A DNA stretch of 64,000 nt, taken from positions 2,131,570 through 2,195,569 of the forward strand of contig NZ_ATYB01000014.1 in assembly GCF_000427465.1 (NCBI RefSeq), given 5' to 3'. A program made the translations under genes and the position numbers. The stretch's first letter is position 1; every line of letters begins with the position of its first letter. This stretch comes from Sinorhizobium arboris LMG 14919. Lineage in GTDB: Bacteria; Pseudomonadota; Alphaproteobacteria; Rhizobiales; Rhizobiaceae. Positions 50,926 to 60,933 of the stretch are shown here, piece after piece. The notes beneath the pieces are model-generated. The model saw only the letters and a program-made list of their open reading frames with translations. It was not told where the DNA came from and ran no database searches.

Positions 50926-50943
50926 GAAATGCCGATATCGGCA
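50926..50943. promoter_or_regulatory. 18-bp perfect palindrome upstream of ABC operon
   Basis: AATGCCGATATCGGCATT is perfectly self-complementary and lies 94 bases before the binding-protein start, in the 142-base gap after the LysR gene. Such a compact, spacerless palindrome suits a GntR- or TetR-type dimer better than a LysR tetramer. Confidence 0.55.
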
Positions 50944-51036
50944 TTCTGATTAATGAATTTGCGAATACGGTAAAACCAAGGCACGCTTCATTCCGGGAAC
51001 AAAGCCGCAAACGGCGTGAAACCGGGGAGACTTCCG

Positions 51037-52197
51037 ATGAAGCAGATCTTGAAATCCTGCACTGCGCTTACCCTGTCGCTGGGCCTCGCCGCCCCTGCCC
51101 TCGCGCAGGAGCCGCTGAAGGAGCTGGGACCGGGCGAAGGCGCCCTTTCGATCGTCGCCTGGGCCGGCTATATTGAGCGCGGCGAGACCGACAAGAACTA
51201 CGACTGGGTCAGCGCCTTCGAAGAGAAGACGGGCTGCAAGGTCAGCGTCAAGACGGCGGCGACCTCCGACGAAATGGTCGCCCTGATGAACGAAGGCGGC
51301 TTTGATCTCGTGACGGCTTCCGGCGACGCGTCGCTGCGTCTCGTCGCCGGAAAGCGCGTTCAGCCGATAAACACGGATCTGATCCCGAGCTGGAAGACGA
51401 TCGACGAGCGCATGCGGAATGCTCCATGGCATACGGTCGGCGGCGTGCATTACGGCACGCCCTATGTCTGGGGCCCGAATGTGCTGATGTACAATACCGA
51501 GGTCTTCAAGGATCAGCCGCCGAAGAGCTGGAATGTCGTCTTCGAGGAGATGACGCTGCCCGACGGCAAGTCCAACAAGGGCCGCGTTCAGGCCTATGAC
51601 GGACCGATCCATGTCGCCGACGCCGCCAACTACCTGATGGCGCACAAGCCCGACCTCGGCATCAAGGATCCCTACGAGCTCAACGAAGAACAGTACAAGG
51701 CCGCACTCGACCTGTTGCGCACCCAGCGCACGCTCGTCGGCCGCTACTGGCACGACGCGATGATCCAGATCGACGACTTCAAGAACGAAGGCGTCGTCGC
51801 CTCCGGCTCCTGGCCCTTCCAGGTCAACCTGATGCAGGCCGAGAAGCAGCCGATCGCCTCCGTCGTCCCCGAAGAAGGAGTGACCGGCTGGGCCGATACG
51901 ACGATGCTGCATGTCGACAGCGAACATCCGAACTGCGCCTATATGTGGATGGAACATTCGCTCTCTCCCAAGGTCCAGGGAGATGTATCCGCCTGGTTCG
52001 GCGCCAATCCCTCCGTCGGAGCGGCCTGCAAGGGCAACGAGTTGCTGACCGACGAGGGTTGCAAGACCAACGGCTACGACGACTTCGAGAAGGTCAAGTT
52101 CTGGAAGACGCCGGTAACGAAATGCGAAAGCCAGGGCGAATGCGTGCCCTATCATCGCTGGGTCTCCGACTATATCGGCGTCATCGGCGGGCGGTAA
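51037..52197 (+). CDS. Polyamine-type ABC binding protein (PotD/PotF-like)
   Basis: 386 residues with a Sec signal peptide (about 1-24: KSCTALTLSLGLAAPALAQ). PotF-like segments include SIVAWAGYIERG, FDLVTASGDASLRLV and GTPYVWGPNVLMYN. ATG at 51037 is preceded by GGGGAG. Four Cys residues in the second half (SCQM-like positions, ACKGNELLTDEGCK and TKCESQGEC) suggest periplasmic disulfides. It is the first gene of a five-gene transcription unit ending in an aldehyde dehydrogenase, as expected for a putrescine or other amine importer. Confidence 0.86.
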   Translation: MKQILKSCTALTLSLGLAAPALAQEPLKELGPGEGALSIVAWAGYIERGETDKNYDWVSAFEEKTGCKVSVKTAATSDEMVALMNEGGFDLVTASGDASLRLVAGKRVQPINTDLIPSWKTIDERMRNAPWHTVGGVHYGTPYVWGPNVLMYNTEVFKDQPPKSWNVVFEEMTLPDGKSNKGRVQAYDGPIHVADAANYLMAHKPDLGIKDPYELNEEQYKAALDLLRTQRTLVGRYWHDAMIQIDDFKNEGVVASGSWPFQVNLMQAEKQPIASVVPEEGVTGWADTTMLHVDSEHPNCAYMWMEHSLSPKVQGDVSAWFGANPSVGAACKGNELLTDEGCKTNGYDDFEKVKFWKTPVTKCESQGECVPYHRWVSDYIGVIGGR

Positions 52198-52221
52198 GCC
52201 CTGCCTTCAGCGCAAGCGTTC

Positions 52222-52301
52222 GCCCCTCTCCTCGGGTCTAACCCGAGGACCAACCCTCTCCCCGCGCGCGGGGAGAAGGTCGCGGCAGCGAAATGAGGGG
52301 C
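52222..52301. repeat. RIME-like repeat between binding-protein and ATPase genes
   Basis: CCCCTCTC arm, CCTCGGGTCTAACCCGAGG hairpin, CTCTCCCCG/CGGGGAGA hairpin, then GAAATGAGGGG arm. The same mosaic as the 35593 copy, and the second case here of a RIME directly after a polyamine-type binding-protein gene. Confidence 0.85.
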
Positions 52302-52324
52302 AGAGACCTCCTGGGAGTATCCCT

Positions 52325-53316
<992 letters not shown>

Positions 53317-53320
<4 letters not shown>

Positions 53321-54267
53321 CGATCGTCGTCGAAAGCGTCATTCTTCCGCAACGCCGCAGCACGGCCGGCCGCGTCTCGGATTTCTTCTGGCGGCACCCG
53401 CATGTGCTGCTGGCGATCTTTCTCGGTCCGCCGCTCCTCTGGCTCGGGATCGTCTATCTCGGCTCGCTCTTTGCGCTGCTTATGCAGAGCTTCTTCTCGA
53501 TCGACGATTTCTCCGGCCTCATCAAATACGAGTTCACGCTCGCCACCTATCGGCAGCTCCTGAGCGGAGCCAATCTCGACATCATCATCCGCACCGTCTC
53601 GATGGCCGCGCTGGTGACGCTCGTCTCGGCGCTCATTGCCTTTCCGATCGCCTATTACGCCGCTCGCTACGCGCGCGGGAAATGGAAGGCGCTTTTCTAT
53701 CTCGCCGTCATGCTGCCGCTCTGGTCGAGCTATCTCGTCAAGATCTATGCCTGGAAGCTGATCCTCGCCAAGGAAGGCATCCTCACCTGGTTCTTCGAAA
53801 AGCTGAACCTCCTCTGGCTGATCGATGCCTGGCTTTCCCTGCCGGTCGTCGGCGGCAATTCATTGTCGGTCAGCTACACGGGCACCTTCGTGGTCTTCGT
53901 CTATGTCTGGATGCCGTTCATGATCCTCCCGATCCAGGCGGCACTCGAACGCGTGCCTGCCAATCTGATCGAAGCCTCGTCGGACCTCGGCGGAACGCCC
54001 GCGCAGACCTTCCGCCACGTGCTCTTTCCGCTGGCGCTGCCGGGCATCGTCGCCGGATCCATCTTCACCTTCTCGCTGACGCTCGGCGATTACATCATTC
54101 CGCAGATCGTCGGCTCCTCGCGGCTCTTCATCGGTCAGGCCGTCTATGCGCAGCAGGGCACCGCCGGGAATATCCCGCTCGCCGCCGCCTTCACGGTCGT
54201 GCCGATTGTCATCATGGGCGCCTATCTCTGGATGGCCAAACGCATGGGGGCCTTCGATGCGCTCTGA
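53317..54267 (+). CDS. Polyamine-type ABC permease (PotB-like)
   Basis: 316 residues, about six membrane segments. EAA loop [20 protein letters not shown] and the preceding [17 protein letters not shown] segment are PotB-like. It has a cytoplasmic N-terminal part of about 30 residues before the first membrane segment. The next start lies 11 bases inside this gene. Confidence 0.87.
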
Positions 54268-55072
54268 GAAAGCGAACTCCGCTCCATTGGGTCTGAAGAT
54301 CGCTGCCGCCGCCGGCCTCGCCTTCATGCATGTGCCGATCCTGCTGATCTTTCTCTATGCCTTCACGACGGAAGAGAAGAGCTATCAGTTCCCGCCGCCG
54401 GGGCTCACCACCCAATGGTTCGCCGTCGCCTGGAACCGGCCGGACGTCTGGGCGGCGCTGACGCTCTCCGTGAAGGTCGCTTCGATCGCGACCGCGGTCG
54501 CGCTCGTTCTCGGCACGCTCTGCGCCGCTGCCGTCAGCCAGACCCGCTTCTTCGGCCGCGAGACGATCTCGCTCCTTGTCATCCTGCCGATCGCGCTTCC
54601 CGGCATCATCACCGGCATCGCGTTGCGCTCGGCCTTCTCCATGGCCGATATCCCCTTCTCCTTCTGGACGATCGTGCTCGGCCACGCGACCTTCTGCATC
54701 GTCGTCGTCTACAACAATGCGGTCGCCCGTTTCCGCCGGATTTCCGGCTCGCTGATCGAGGCCTCCATGGATCTCGGCGCCGACGGCTTTCAGACCTTCC
54801 GCTACGTGATCCTGCCGAACATCGGCACGGCCCTGCTTGCCGGCGGCATGCTCGCCTTCGCGCTTTCCTTCGACGAGGTGATCGTCACGACCTTCACCGC
54901 CGGACAGCAATCGACCCTGCCGATCTGGATGCTGGAAGAACTGATCCGCCCGCGCCAGCGTCCGGTGACCAACGTCGTCGCCATGGTGGTCGTGATGGTG
55001 ACCTTCCTGCCGATCCTCGGCGCCTATTACCTGACCCGCGACGGCGACCAGGTCGCTGGCGCCGGCAAATGA
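54257..55072 (+). CDS. Polyamine-type ABC permease (PotC-like)
   Basis: 271 residues from ATG at 54257. About six membrane segments; EAA loop [20 protein letters not shown] and the PotC-type [16 protein letters not shown] are clear. A longer upstream reading lies wholly within the PotB gene and has no support. The aldehyde dehydrogenase follows 25 bases later. Confidence 0.87.
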   Translation: MRSEKANSAPLGLKIAAAAGLAFMHVPILLIFLYAFTTEEKSYQFPPPGLTTQWFAVAWNRPDVWAALTLSVKVASIATAVALVLGTLCAAAVSQTRFFGRETISLLVILPIALPGIITGIALRSAFSMADIPFSFWTIVLGHATFCIVVVYNNAVARFRRISGSLIEASMDLGADGFQTFRYVILPNIGTALLAGGMLAFALSFDEVIVTTFTAGQQSTLPIWMLEELIRPRQRPVTNVVAMVVVMVTFLPILGAYYLTRDGDQVAGAGK

Positions 55073-55097
55073 CCTCGCACCTGAAGGGAGAACAGAC

Positions 55098-56525
55098 ATG
55101 GACACCGAGCTCTTGATCGGATCGCGCTTCGAAGCCGGGACCGAGGCCGAGGAACACATCCTGAATCCGAGGACGGGCGCCGGGATCATCGACCTCGCCG
55201 AGGCCTCCCATGCGCAGATCGACGCCGCGGTCGACGCTGCCGAGCGCGCCTTCGTCGGCTGGTCGCAGACGACGCCGGCCGAACGCTCCAACGCCCTTTT
55301 GAAGATCGCCGATGCGATCGAGAGCGAGGCCGACGATTTCGCCGCGCTCGAGGCGCTGAACTGCGGCAAGCCGATCAATGCGGTGAAGAACGACGAGTTG
55401 CCTGCGATCATCGATTGCTGGCGCTTCTTCGCCGGCGCGGTGCGCAATCTGCATGCGCCGGCGGCGGGCGAATATCTGCCGGGCCATACGTCGATGATCC
55501 GCCGCGATCCGATCGGGATCGTAGGCTCCATCGCGCCCTGGAACTATCCTTTGATGATGATGGCCTGGAAACTGGCGCCGGCGATCGGCGGCGGCAACAC
55601 GGTCGTCTTCAAGCCATCCGAACAGACGCCGCTGACAGCGCTGAAACTTGCGCGGCTCATCGCCGACATTCTCCCCGAAGGGGTCGTCAACGTCATCACC
55701 GGCCGCGGCGAAACCGTCGGCAACGCGCTGATCAACCATCCGAAGGTCGGCATGGTATCGATCACCGGGGACATCGCCACCGGCAAGAAGGTGCTCGCCG
55801 CCGCCGCCAAAACGGTGAAGCGAACCCACCTCGAACTCGGCGGCAAGGCGCCGGTCATCGTCTATGACGACGCCGACCTTGAAGCCGTGGTCGACGGTAT
55901 CCGCACCTTCGGCTACTACAATGCCGGACAGGACTGCACCGCCGCCTGTCGCGTCTATGCCGAAGCCGGCATCTACGAGAAACTCGTCGCCGACCTCACA
56001 TCGGCCGTCTCCACCATCCGCTACAATCTGGACGACGACACGGAAAACGAGATCGGTCCACTGATCTCCAGGCGCCAGCGCGACCGGGTGGCAAGCTTCG
56101 TCGAAAGAGCCGCCGACCAGAAACACATCGAGATCACCACCGGCGGCCGCACCGGCAGCGACCAGGGCTTCTTCTTCCAGCCGACGGTCGTCGCCGGCGC
56201 CACTCAGGAGGACGAGATCGTCCGCCGCGAAGTTTTCGGCCCGGTCGTCTCCGTCACGCGCTTCACCGGCAAGGACGATGCCGTCGCCTGGGCGAACGAC
56301 AGCGATTACGGCCTCGCCTCCTCAGTCTGGACGAAGGACATCAGCAAGGCGATGAAGGCCGCGTCCCGCCTGCAATATGGCTGCACATGGATCAATACGC
56401 ATTTCATGCTGACCAACGAAATGCCACATGGCGGCGTGAAGCAGTCCGGCTACGGTAAGGACATGTCGGTCTATGCGCTGGAAGACTACACCGCCGTCCG
56501 CCACATCATGATCAATCACGGCTAG
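55098..56525 (+). CDS. Aldehyde dehydrogenase, aminobutyraldehyde/betaine aldehyde type
   Basis: NAD-dependent aldehyde dehydrogenase, 475 residues. [16 protein letters not shown], catalytic Glu in [11 protein letters not shown] and catalytic Cys in [13 protein letters not shown] are characteristic; the last is typical of PatD/YdcW-type gamma-aminobutyraldehyde dehydrogenases, and betaine-aldehyde dehydrogenases are close relatives. GGAG precedes the ATG. Located after a polyamine-type importer, it most likely oxidises 4-aminobutanal made from imported putrescine, although no transaminase gene is adjacent. Confidence 0.85.
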   Translation: MDTELLIGSRFEAGTEAEEHILNPRTGAGIIDLAEASHAQIDAAVDAAERAFVGWSQTTPAERSNALLKIADAIESEADDFAALEALNCGKPINAVKNDELPAIIDCWRFFAGAVRNLHAPAAGEYLPGHTSMIRRDPIGIVGSIAPWNYPLMMMAWKLAPAIGGGNTVVFKPSEQTPLTALKLARLIADILPEGVVNVITGRGETVGNALINHPKVGMVSITGDIATGKKVLAAAAKTVKRTHLELGGKAPVIVYDDADLEAVVDGIRTFGYYNAGQDCTAACRVYAEAGIYEKLVADLTSAVSTIRYNLDDDTENEIGPLISRRQRDRVASFVERAADQKHIEITTGGRTGSDQGFFFQPTVVAGATQEDEIVRREVFGPVVSVTRFTGKDDAVAWANDSDYGLASSVWTKDISKAMKAASRLQYGCTWINTHFMLTNEMPHGGVKQSGYGKDMSVYALEDYTAVRHIMINHG

Positions 56526-56531
56526 AGGCGG

Positions 56532-56563
56532 GCCCCTCATCCGCCGGCCGGCGGATGAGGGGC
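56532..56563. terminator. 32-bp perfect palindrome, minimal RIME-type arm
   Basis: A spacerless perfect 16-bp arm pair: GCCCCTCATCCGCCGG followed directly by its reverse complement. It begins 7 bases past the aldehyde dehydrogenase stop. It equals the outer arms of the RIME-like copies with the interior removed. The position supports a terminator role, although no T-tract follows. Confidence 0.75.
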
Positions 56564-56648
56564 AATCCGATGCTTGGCCTTCCCTCGAACCGCCAGGTCC
56601 GCATGGCCCCCCGCTTCTGTTGCACATTTCCCACAAACATCCTGAACA

Positions 56649-56663
56649 TGACTTGAAAAGTCA
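56649..56663. promoter_or_regulatory. Iron-responsive operator candidate (IRO, RirA-type)
   Basis: TGACTTGAAAAGTCA fits the rhizobial IRO pattern TGA-N9-TCA and is a near-perfect palindrome. It is 85 bases before the receptor start, where RirA would repress the siderophore genes under iron sufficiency. The pattern is known from S. meliloti and R. leguminosarum iron genes. Confidence 0.7.
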
Positions 56664-56706
56664 TGAAATCGGCTTGCGTCCGCAATAATCATGAGTGAAT
56701 AGCTCA

Positions 56707-56738
56707 CCTTATAGAACATAACTTATATCTCTATAAGG
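56707..56738 (+). promoter_or_regulatory. Inverted repeat that would sequester the receptor ribosome-binding site
   Basis: CCTTATAGA (56707-56715) and TCTATAAGG (56730-56738) form a 9-bp perfect stem with a 14-base A/T-rich loop. The right arm contains AAGG, the only Shine-Dalgarno-like sequence, 9 bases before the ATG at 56748. The pair could also be a protein-binding palindrome. Confidence 0.6.
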
Positions 56739-56747
56739 TTGCGTCGC

Positions 56748-58922
56748 ATGCCCTCGAAATCCGCCCCCCTCCTGCCGCTCGTCCGAGCTGCGCTCGCCGG
56801 CACATCCGCCCTCGCCCTCGTCGCCACCGCCCAGGCGCAGGAAGCGCAGCAGGAAACCGTAGCCAATGGTGACTCCACCGCTCTGGAAACATTGGTCGTC
56901 AACGGCAGCGGCGGGGTCATTACGGCCGAGGGCTATGTCGGCATCAGCAGCGCCACGGGCGCCAAGATCGACACGCCGTTCCTCGAGACGCCGCAATCGA
57001 TTTCCACGGTGACCGAACAGCAATTGAAGGACCGCAACCCGCAGACGCTGCTGGAGACGCTCGCCTATACGCCGGGCACGCGCGTCGGCGCCTATGGTTT
57101 CGATCCCCGCTTCGATGCATTCTTCGTCCGCGGCTTCGACGTGACCTTTACCGGCATCTTCCGGGACAATCTCCGCCAGCCGGCGGCCGTCGACTCGGTC
57201 TTCAAGAACGAGCCCTACGGCCTCGAAGGCGTTTCGATCCTGCGCGGGCCCTCCTCGGCCCTATACGGCGCAACCGGTGCCGGGGGCCTTTACAACCTCA
57301 TCACCAAGCGGCCGACGGAAGACGCACTGAGGGAGGTGCAGGTCCAATACGGCAGTCATGACCGCTATCAGGGCCAATTCGACTTCTCGGGCCCCGTGAA
57401 CGAGACGGACCCTGTCTATTACCGCCTGACCGGCTTGTTGCGCGATGCCGACACCGAGCAGGTCGGCGTTGCGGACGACCGCACCTATATCGCTCCGGCC
57501 TTTACCTGGAAGCCGGACGAAGACACCAAACTGACCGTTCTCGGTGAGTATTCGCGCACCAAGAGCGGGGGAACCGCGACCTATTACAACGATCCGTTCA
57601 CCGGCGAGGTCACGGACATCTTCGCAGGCAATCCCGATTTCAACGACTCGATACAGAAGCAGGGACGCATCGGCTACGAATTCGAGCACCGCCTCAACGA
57701 CACCTTCGTATTCCGCCAGAACGCACGCGTATCCACCTTGAACATCGACGCTGACTGGGATTTCGCCTATGCGCCGAATGCTGACGACCCGACTTTGCTC
57801 GACAGCACCGCAGGCACCTATGACGAGCGGCTGACGGCGTTCGTCATCGATAACCAGCTGGAAGCCAAATTCGACACCGGCGCAATCGAGCACACGCTTC
57901 TTGCCGGTCTCGACTATACGAAGCTGCGTTTCCGCGCGCTCGACGGGCGCGGCATGTCGCCTCCGCTCGACACCAAGAATCCGACGCAGGGCCGCCCGGT
58001 CGATGCTATTGATTTCAACACGCGCACGGTCCAGGACCAATGGCAGCTGGGCACATATCTGCAGGACCAGATCCGCTACGACGCCTGGACGCTGACGGTG
58101 GGCGGACGATACGACTGGGTCTCGACCGATACGGATACGACGGATCTCGCCACCGGCACGCTGACGACGGTGTCGCAAAAGGACAAGGAATTCTCCGGCC
58201 GCATAGGGCTCACATACCAGACCGACTTCGGCCTTGCCCCCTATATCAGCTACTCGACGGCGTTCATGCCCAATGCCGGTTTGAACAGGGAAACAAACCA
58301 GCCCTTCAAGCCGACCGAGAGCGAGCAGCAGGAAATCGGCGTCAAGTACCTCCTGCCGGACAGCAACACGCTGATCACCGCCGCCCTTTTCAACATCGAC
58401 CAGAAGAATGGCCTCTATTTCGAAGCGGATGGCGTCAGCAATATTCAGGTCCAGCGCGGTAAACTTCGTTCGCGCGGCTTTGAGATCGAAGCGAACACCA
58501 GCCTCGACAATGGCCTTTCCCTGATCGCCTCTTACGCCTATACCGACGTGAAGATCATTCAGGGCCCCGAAGGCACGATCGGCAACTATGTTTCTTCCGC
58601 TCCACAGCACATGGCATCGATATGGGCCCACTATACGCTGCCCGAAGACGGTCATTTTACCGGGCTCAGCCTGGGAGGCGGTGCGCGTTTCGTCGGATCG
58701 AGCTACGGCAATGACGAGAATACCTTCAAGAATAGTTCGCGCGTGCTCTTCGATGCTTCCGTCGGCTATGACTTCGCAGCGATCGACCGGAAATATGAGG
58801 GACTGCAGCTGCAGGTAAATGCCACCAATCTCTTTGACCGGCGCGAAGCCGTATGCACTGCGGGATACTGCCATCGCGACCAGGGCCGCACCGTCATCGG
58901 CTCATTGCGTTACAACTGGTAA
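56748..58922 (+). CDS. fhuA2: TonB-dependent hydroxamate siderophore receptor (FhuA2/FoxA type)
   Basis: Outer-membrane receptor of 724 residues. Signal peptide (about 1-29, ending TAQAQ), TonB box ETLVV near residue 42, plug domain (about 75-205: FLETPQSISTVTEQQLKDRN, LRGPSSALYGATGAGGLYN) and a 22-strand barrel ending in aromatic LRYNW. An extracellular Cys pair sits near the C-terminus (CTAGYC). ATG at 56748 is used; a TTG three codons earlier lies inside the hairpin. Followed immediately by fhuF and fhuP, an arrangement described in S. meliloti for ferrioxamine B use. Confidence 0.88.
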   Translation: MPSKSAPLLPLVRAALAGTSALALVATAQAQEAQQETVANGDSTALETLVVNGSGGVITAEGYVGISSATGAKIDTPFLETPQSISTVTEQQLKDRNPQTLLETLAYTPGTRVGAYGFDPRFDAFFVRGFDVTFTGIFRDNLRQPAAVDSVFKNEPYGLEGVSILRGPSSALYGATGAGGLYNLITKRPTEDALREVQVQYGSHDRYQGQFDFSGPVNETDPVYYRLTGLLRDADTEQVGVADDRTYIAPAFTWKPDEDTKLTVLGEYSRTKSGGTATYYNDPFTGEVTDIFAGNPDFNDSIQKQGRIGYEFEHRLNDTFVFRQNARVSTLNIDADWDFAYAPNADDPTLLDSTAGTYDERLTAFVIDNQLEAKFDTGAIEHTLLAGLDYTKLRFRALDGRGMSPPLDTKNPTQGRPVDAIDFNTRTVQDQWQLGTYLQDQIRYDAWTLTVGGRYDWVSTDTDTTDLATGTLTTVSQKDKEFSGRIGLTYQTDFGLAPYISYSTAFMPNAGLNRETNQPFKPTESEQQEIGVKYLLPDSNTLITAALFNIDQKNGLYFEADGVSNIQVQRGKLRSRGFEIEANTSLDNGLSLIASYAYTDVKIIQGPEGTIGNYVSSAPQHMASIWAHYTLPEDGHFTGLSLGGGARFVGSSYGNDENTFKNSSRVLFDASVGYDFAAIDRKYEGLQLQVNATNLFDRREAVCTAGYCHRDQGRTVIGSLRYNW

Positions 58923-58927
58923 GCGCC

Positions 58928-59683
58928 ATGGCAACTGCGGGGCATGAAAACATGGCGGTAGTCGACGAGCCGAAAGGTCTGTCGGCGGCCTTTGCCGGCC
59001 CGCATGCCTGGTGCAACGAGAAGATGATGCTGTCGGAGAACCTCTCCGATGGCGTTCCGCTTTCCGACTTCTTCGCCTGCGGCGCCTTCGACCGGACCCT
59101 CTCGCACTATGCCGAGGCCTCCGGCGGCACGGACCGCCGCGCCGTCGCCTCCATGTGGTCGCTCTATTATTTCTCCGCCCTGACCATACCCTATGTCGTC
59201 GCCCGGGTGCTGGACCACCAGGCGCTGCCGGCGGAATTCGACAAGATGACGGTGGCGCTTTCGGCCGACGGGCTGCCGCGCGCCTTCGGGGTCGCGACGA
59301 CAGGTGAATGGCGCGAGGACGACGCCGGCGACGTCTTCGCGCTGATCGGCGCGCTCATGGACGAGCACCTTGCCAAGGTGGTCCCGCATTTCAAGGCGGT
59401 TGGCGGCATATCGCCGAGGCTCGCCTGGAACAATGCCGCCGTTTACATCGACTATGCGCTTCGGACCGCCGGGACCGACCCCATGAGCGACCAGGCCGAT
59501 GCGATGGTCGGCCGCCGTCTGATGCCCAACGGCGCTCCCAACCCCTTCTTCGACTGCCTGCGTCAGGAGGAAGAGGACGGGACGCGCGTCTGCCGGCGCA
59601 AGATCTGCTGCCTGAGATATCTCCTCCCCGGCGTCCCGAGCTGCGGTAGCCTCTGCGCCCTTCCAAGCCAAAGGAAACAATAG
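58928..59683 (+). CDS. fhuF: Ferric siderophore reductase FhuF
   Basis: Cytoplasmic iron-sulfur protein of 251 residues that reduces ferric hydroxamate siderophores to release Fe2+. The C-terminus holds the [2Fe-2S] ligands Cys227, Cys228, Cys239 and Cys243 (KICCLRYLLPGVPSCGSLC). E. coli FhuF has CC-x10-C-x2-C, whereas here the last spacing is x3. ATG at 58928 is 5 bases after the receptor stop; the frame is open upstream inside the receptor gene, but that part has no homology to the family. Confidence 0.87.
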   Translation: MATAGHENMAVVDEPKGLSAAFAGPHAWCNEKMMLSENLSDGVPLSDFFACGAFDRTLSHYAEASGGTDRRAVASMWSLYYFSALTIPYVVARVLDHQALPAEFDKMTVALSADGLPRAFGVATTGEWREDDAGDVFALIGALMDEHLAKVVPHFKAVGGISPRLAWNNAAVYIDYALRTAGTDPMSDQADAMVGRRLMPNGAPNPFFDCLRQEEEDGTRVCRRKICCLRYLLPGVPSCGSLCALPSQRKQ

Positions 59684-59685
59684 CA

Positions 59686-60819
59686 TTGTCTCTTCTGCTC
59701 CCCTGGCGCCGGCGCCTCGTTCAGGCCCTCGCATTCCTGTGCTTCGCCCTCTCGCCGCTCTGCGCGCTGGCGCAGGCACAATGGCCGATGACGGTCACCG
59801 ACGCAGTCGGACGACAGGTTACGGTACCCGCACCGCCCAAAGCGCTACTGCTCGGCACCGGCTTCAATCTCGTCGCCCTTTCGCTCATTCATCCGGACCC
59901 GGTAAGCCTCCTCGCCGGGTGGTCCGGCGACATGAAGGGCGACAATCCGGAAATCTACGAAAGCTTCCTTCGCAAGTTTCCGAAGCTCGCCGAAGTGCCG
60001 CTGATCGACGACGGCAGCGGACCCGGGCTTTCCTTCGAGACCATCCTGACGCTCAAGGCCGATCTTGCCGTTCTCGCCAACTGGCAGGCGGATACGGAGG
60101 CGGGCCAGCGCGCGATGGAATATCTCGAAAGCACCGGCGTGCCGGTCATCGTCGTCGATTTCAACAATGAAGCGCTGAAAAACACACCGGACAACATGCG
60201 CCTCCTCGGCAGGGTCCTCGAGAGAGAAGAACAGGCGGAAGACTTCGCCCGTTTCTACGAGGAGCGTCTTGCCCGCATTCGCGAGCGCGTTGCCAGGAGT
60301 TCCGGGCCGGGACCGAAAGTTCTCATGGAAGCGTTCCCCGCGCCCGACCGTTGCTGCTGGGCCTATGGCGTCGGCGGCCTCGGCGAGTTCATCGCCATCA
60401 CCGGGAGCCGCAACATAGCCGAGGGCGCATTGCCGCGTCCGGGCGGCATGATGAATGCGGAAGCGGTGATGGCCGAGAATCCGGATGTCTATATCGCCAC
60501 CTCTTCGCCCGGCGGCAAGTATAGCGGCTTCTCGATCGGCCCCGGCGTCACGGCCGAAGAGGCGGAAACGACCCTGGCCGAATCCGTGGGCAAGCCGGTG
60601 ATGGCAAGCATCGCGGCGGTGCGCAACGGGCGCGTGCACGGCCTGTGGAACTTCTTCAACGCCATCCCGCTGAACATCGTCGCGGCGGAGGCCTTCGCTT
60701 CGTGGCTGCGCCCCGATCTCTTTCCCGATGTCGATCCGGCCGCCACGCTCACCGAGATCAACCGGCGTTTCGCGGCGGTGCCTTTCGAAGGTTCCTACTG
60801 GATAAGCTTGAAGAAATGA
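59686..60819 (+). CDS. fhuP: Periplasmic siderophore-binding protein FhuP-like
   Basis: Class III (BtuF/FhuD-like) binding protein of 377 residues. Signal peptide (about 1-30, ending ALAQAQ) and DAVGRQVTVPAPPKALLLG, typical of Fe-siderophore and B12 binding proteins, with a rigid helix domain FARFYEERLARIRERV between lobes. Start is TTG at 59686 with AAAGGA before it. No FhuB/FhuC genes lie in the window; in S. meliloti the FhuP substrate uses the HmuUV permease encoded elsewhere. Confidence 0.85.
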   Translation: MSLLLPWRRRLVQALAFLCFALSPLCALAQAQWPMTVTDAVGRQVTVPAPPKALLLGTGFNLVALSLIHPDPVSLLAGWSGDMKGDNPEIYESFLRKFPKLAEVPLIDDGSGPGLSFETILTLKADLAVLANWQADTEAGQRAMEYLESTGVPVIVVDFNNEALKNTPDNMRLLGRVLEREEQAEDFARFYEERLARIRERVARSSGPGPKVLMEAFPAPDRCCWAYGVGGLGEFIAITGSRNIAEGALPRPGGMMNAEAVMAENPDVYIATSSPGGKYSGFSIGPGVTAEEAETTLAESVGKPVMASIAAVRNGRVHGLWNFFNAIPLNIVAAEAFASWLRPDLFPDVDPAATLTEINRRFAAVPFEGSYWISLKK

Positions 60820-60933
60820 GCGCCGGCTGAACATTGCGACCACGGCAACGCAGAAGTGTACCATCATCGAGGCAGATGGGACCGATTGCCAGCGCCGCGC
60901 CGCCCTATATAAGGTTCTCGCAGGAGAATCTTC

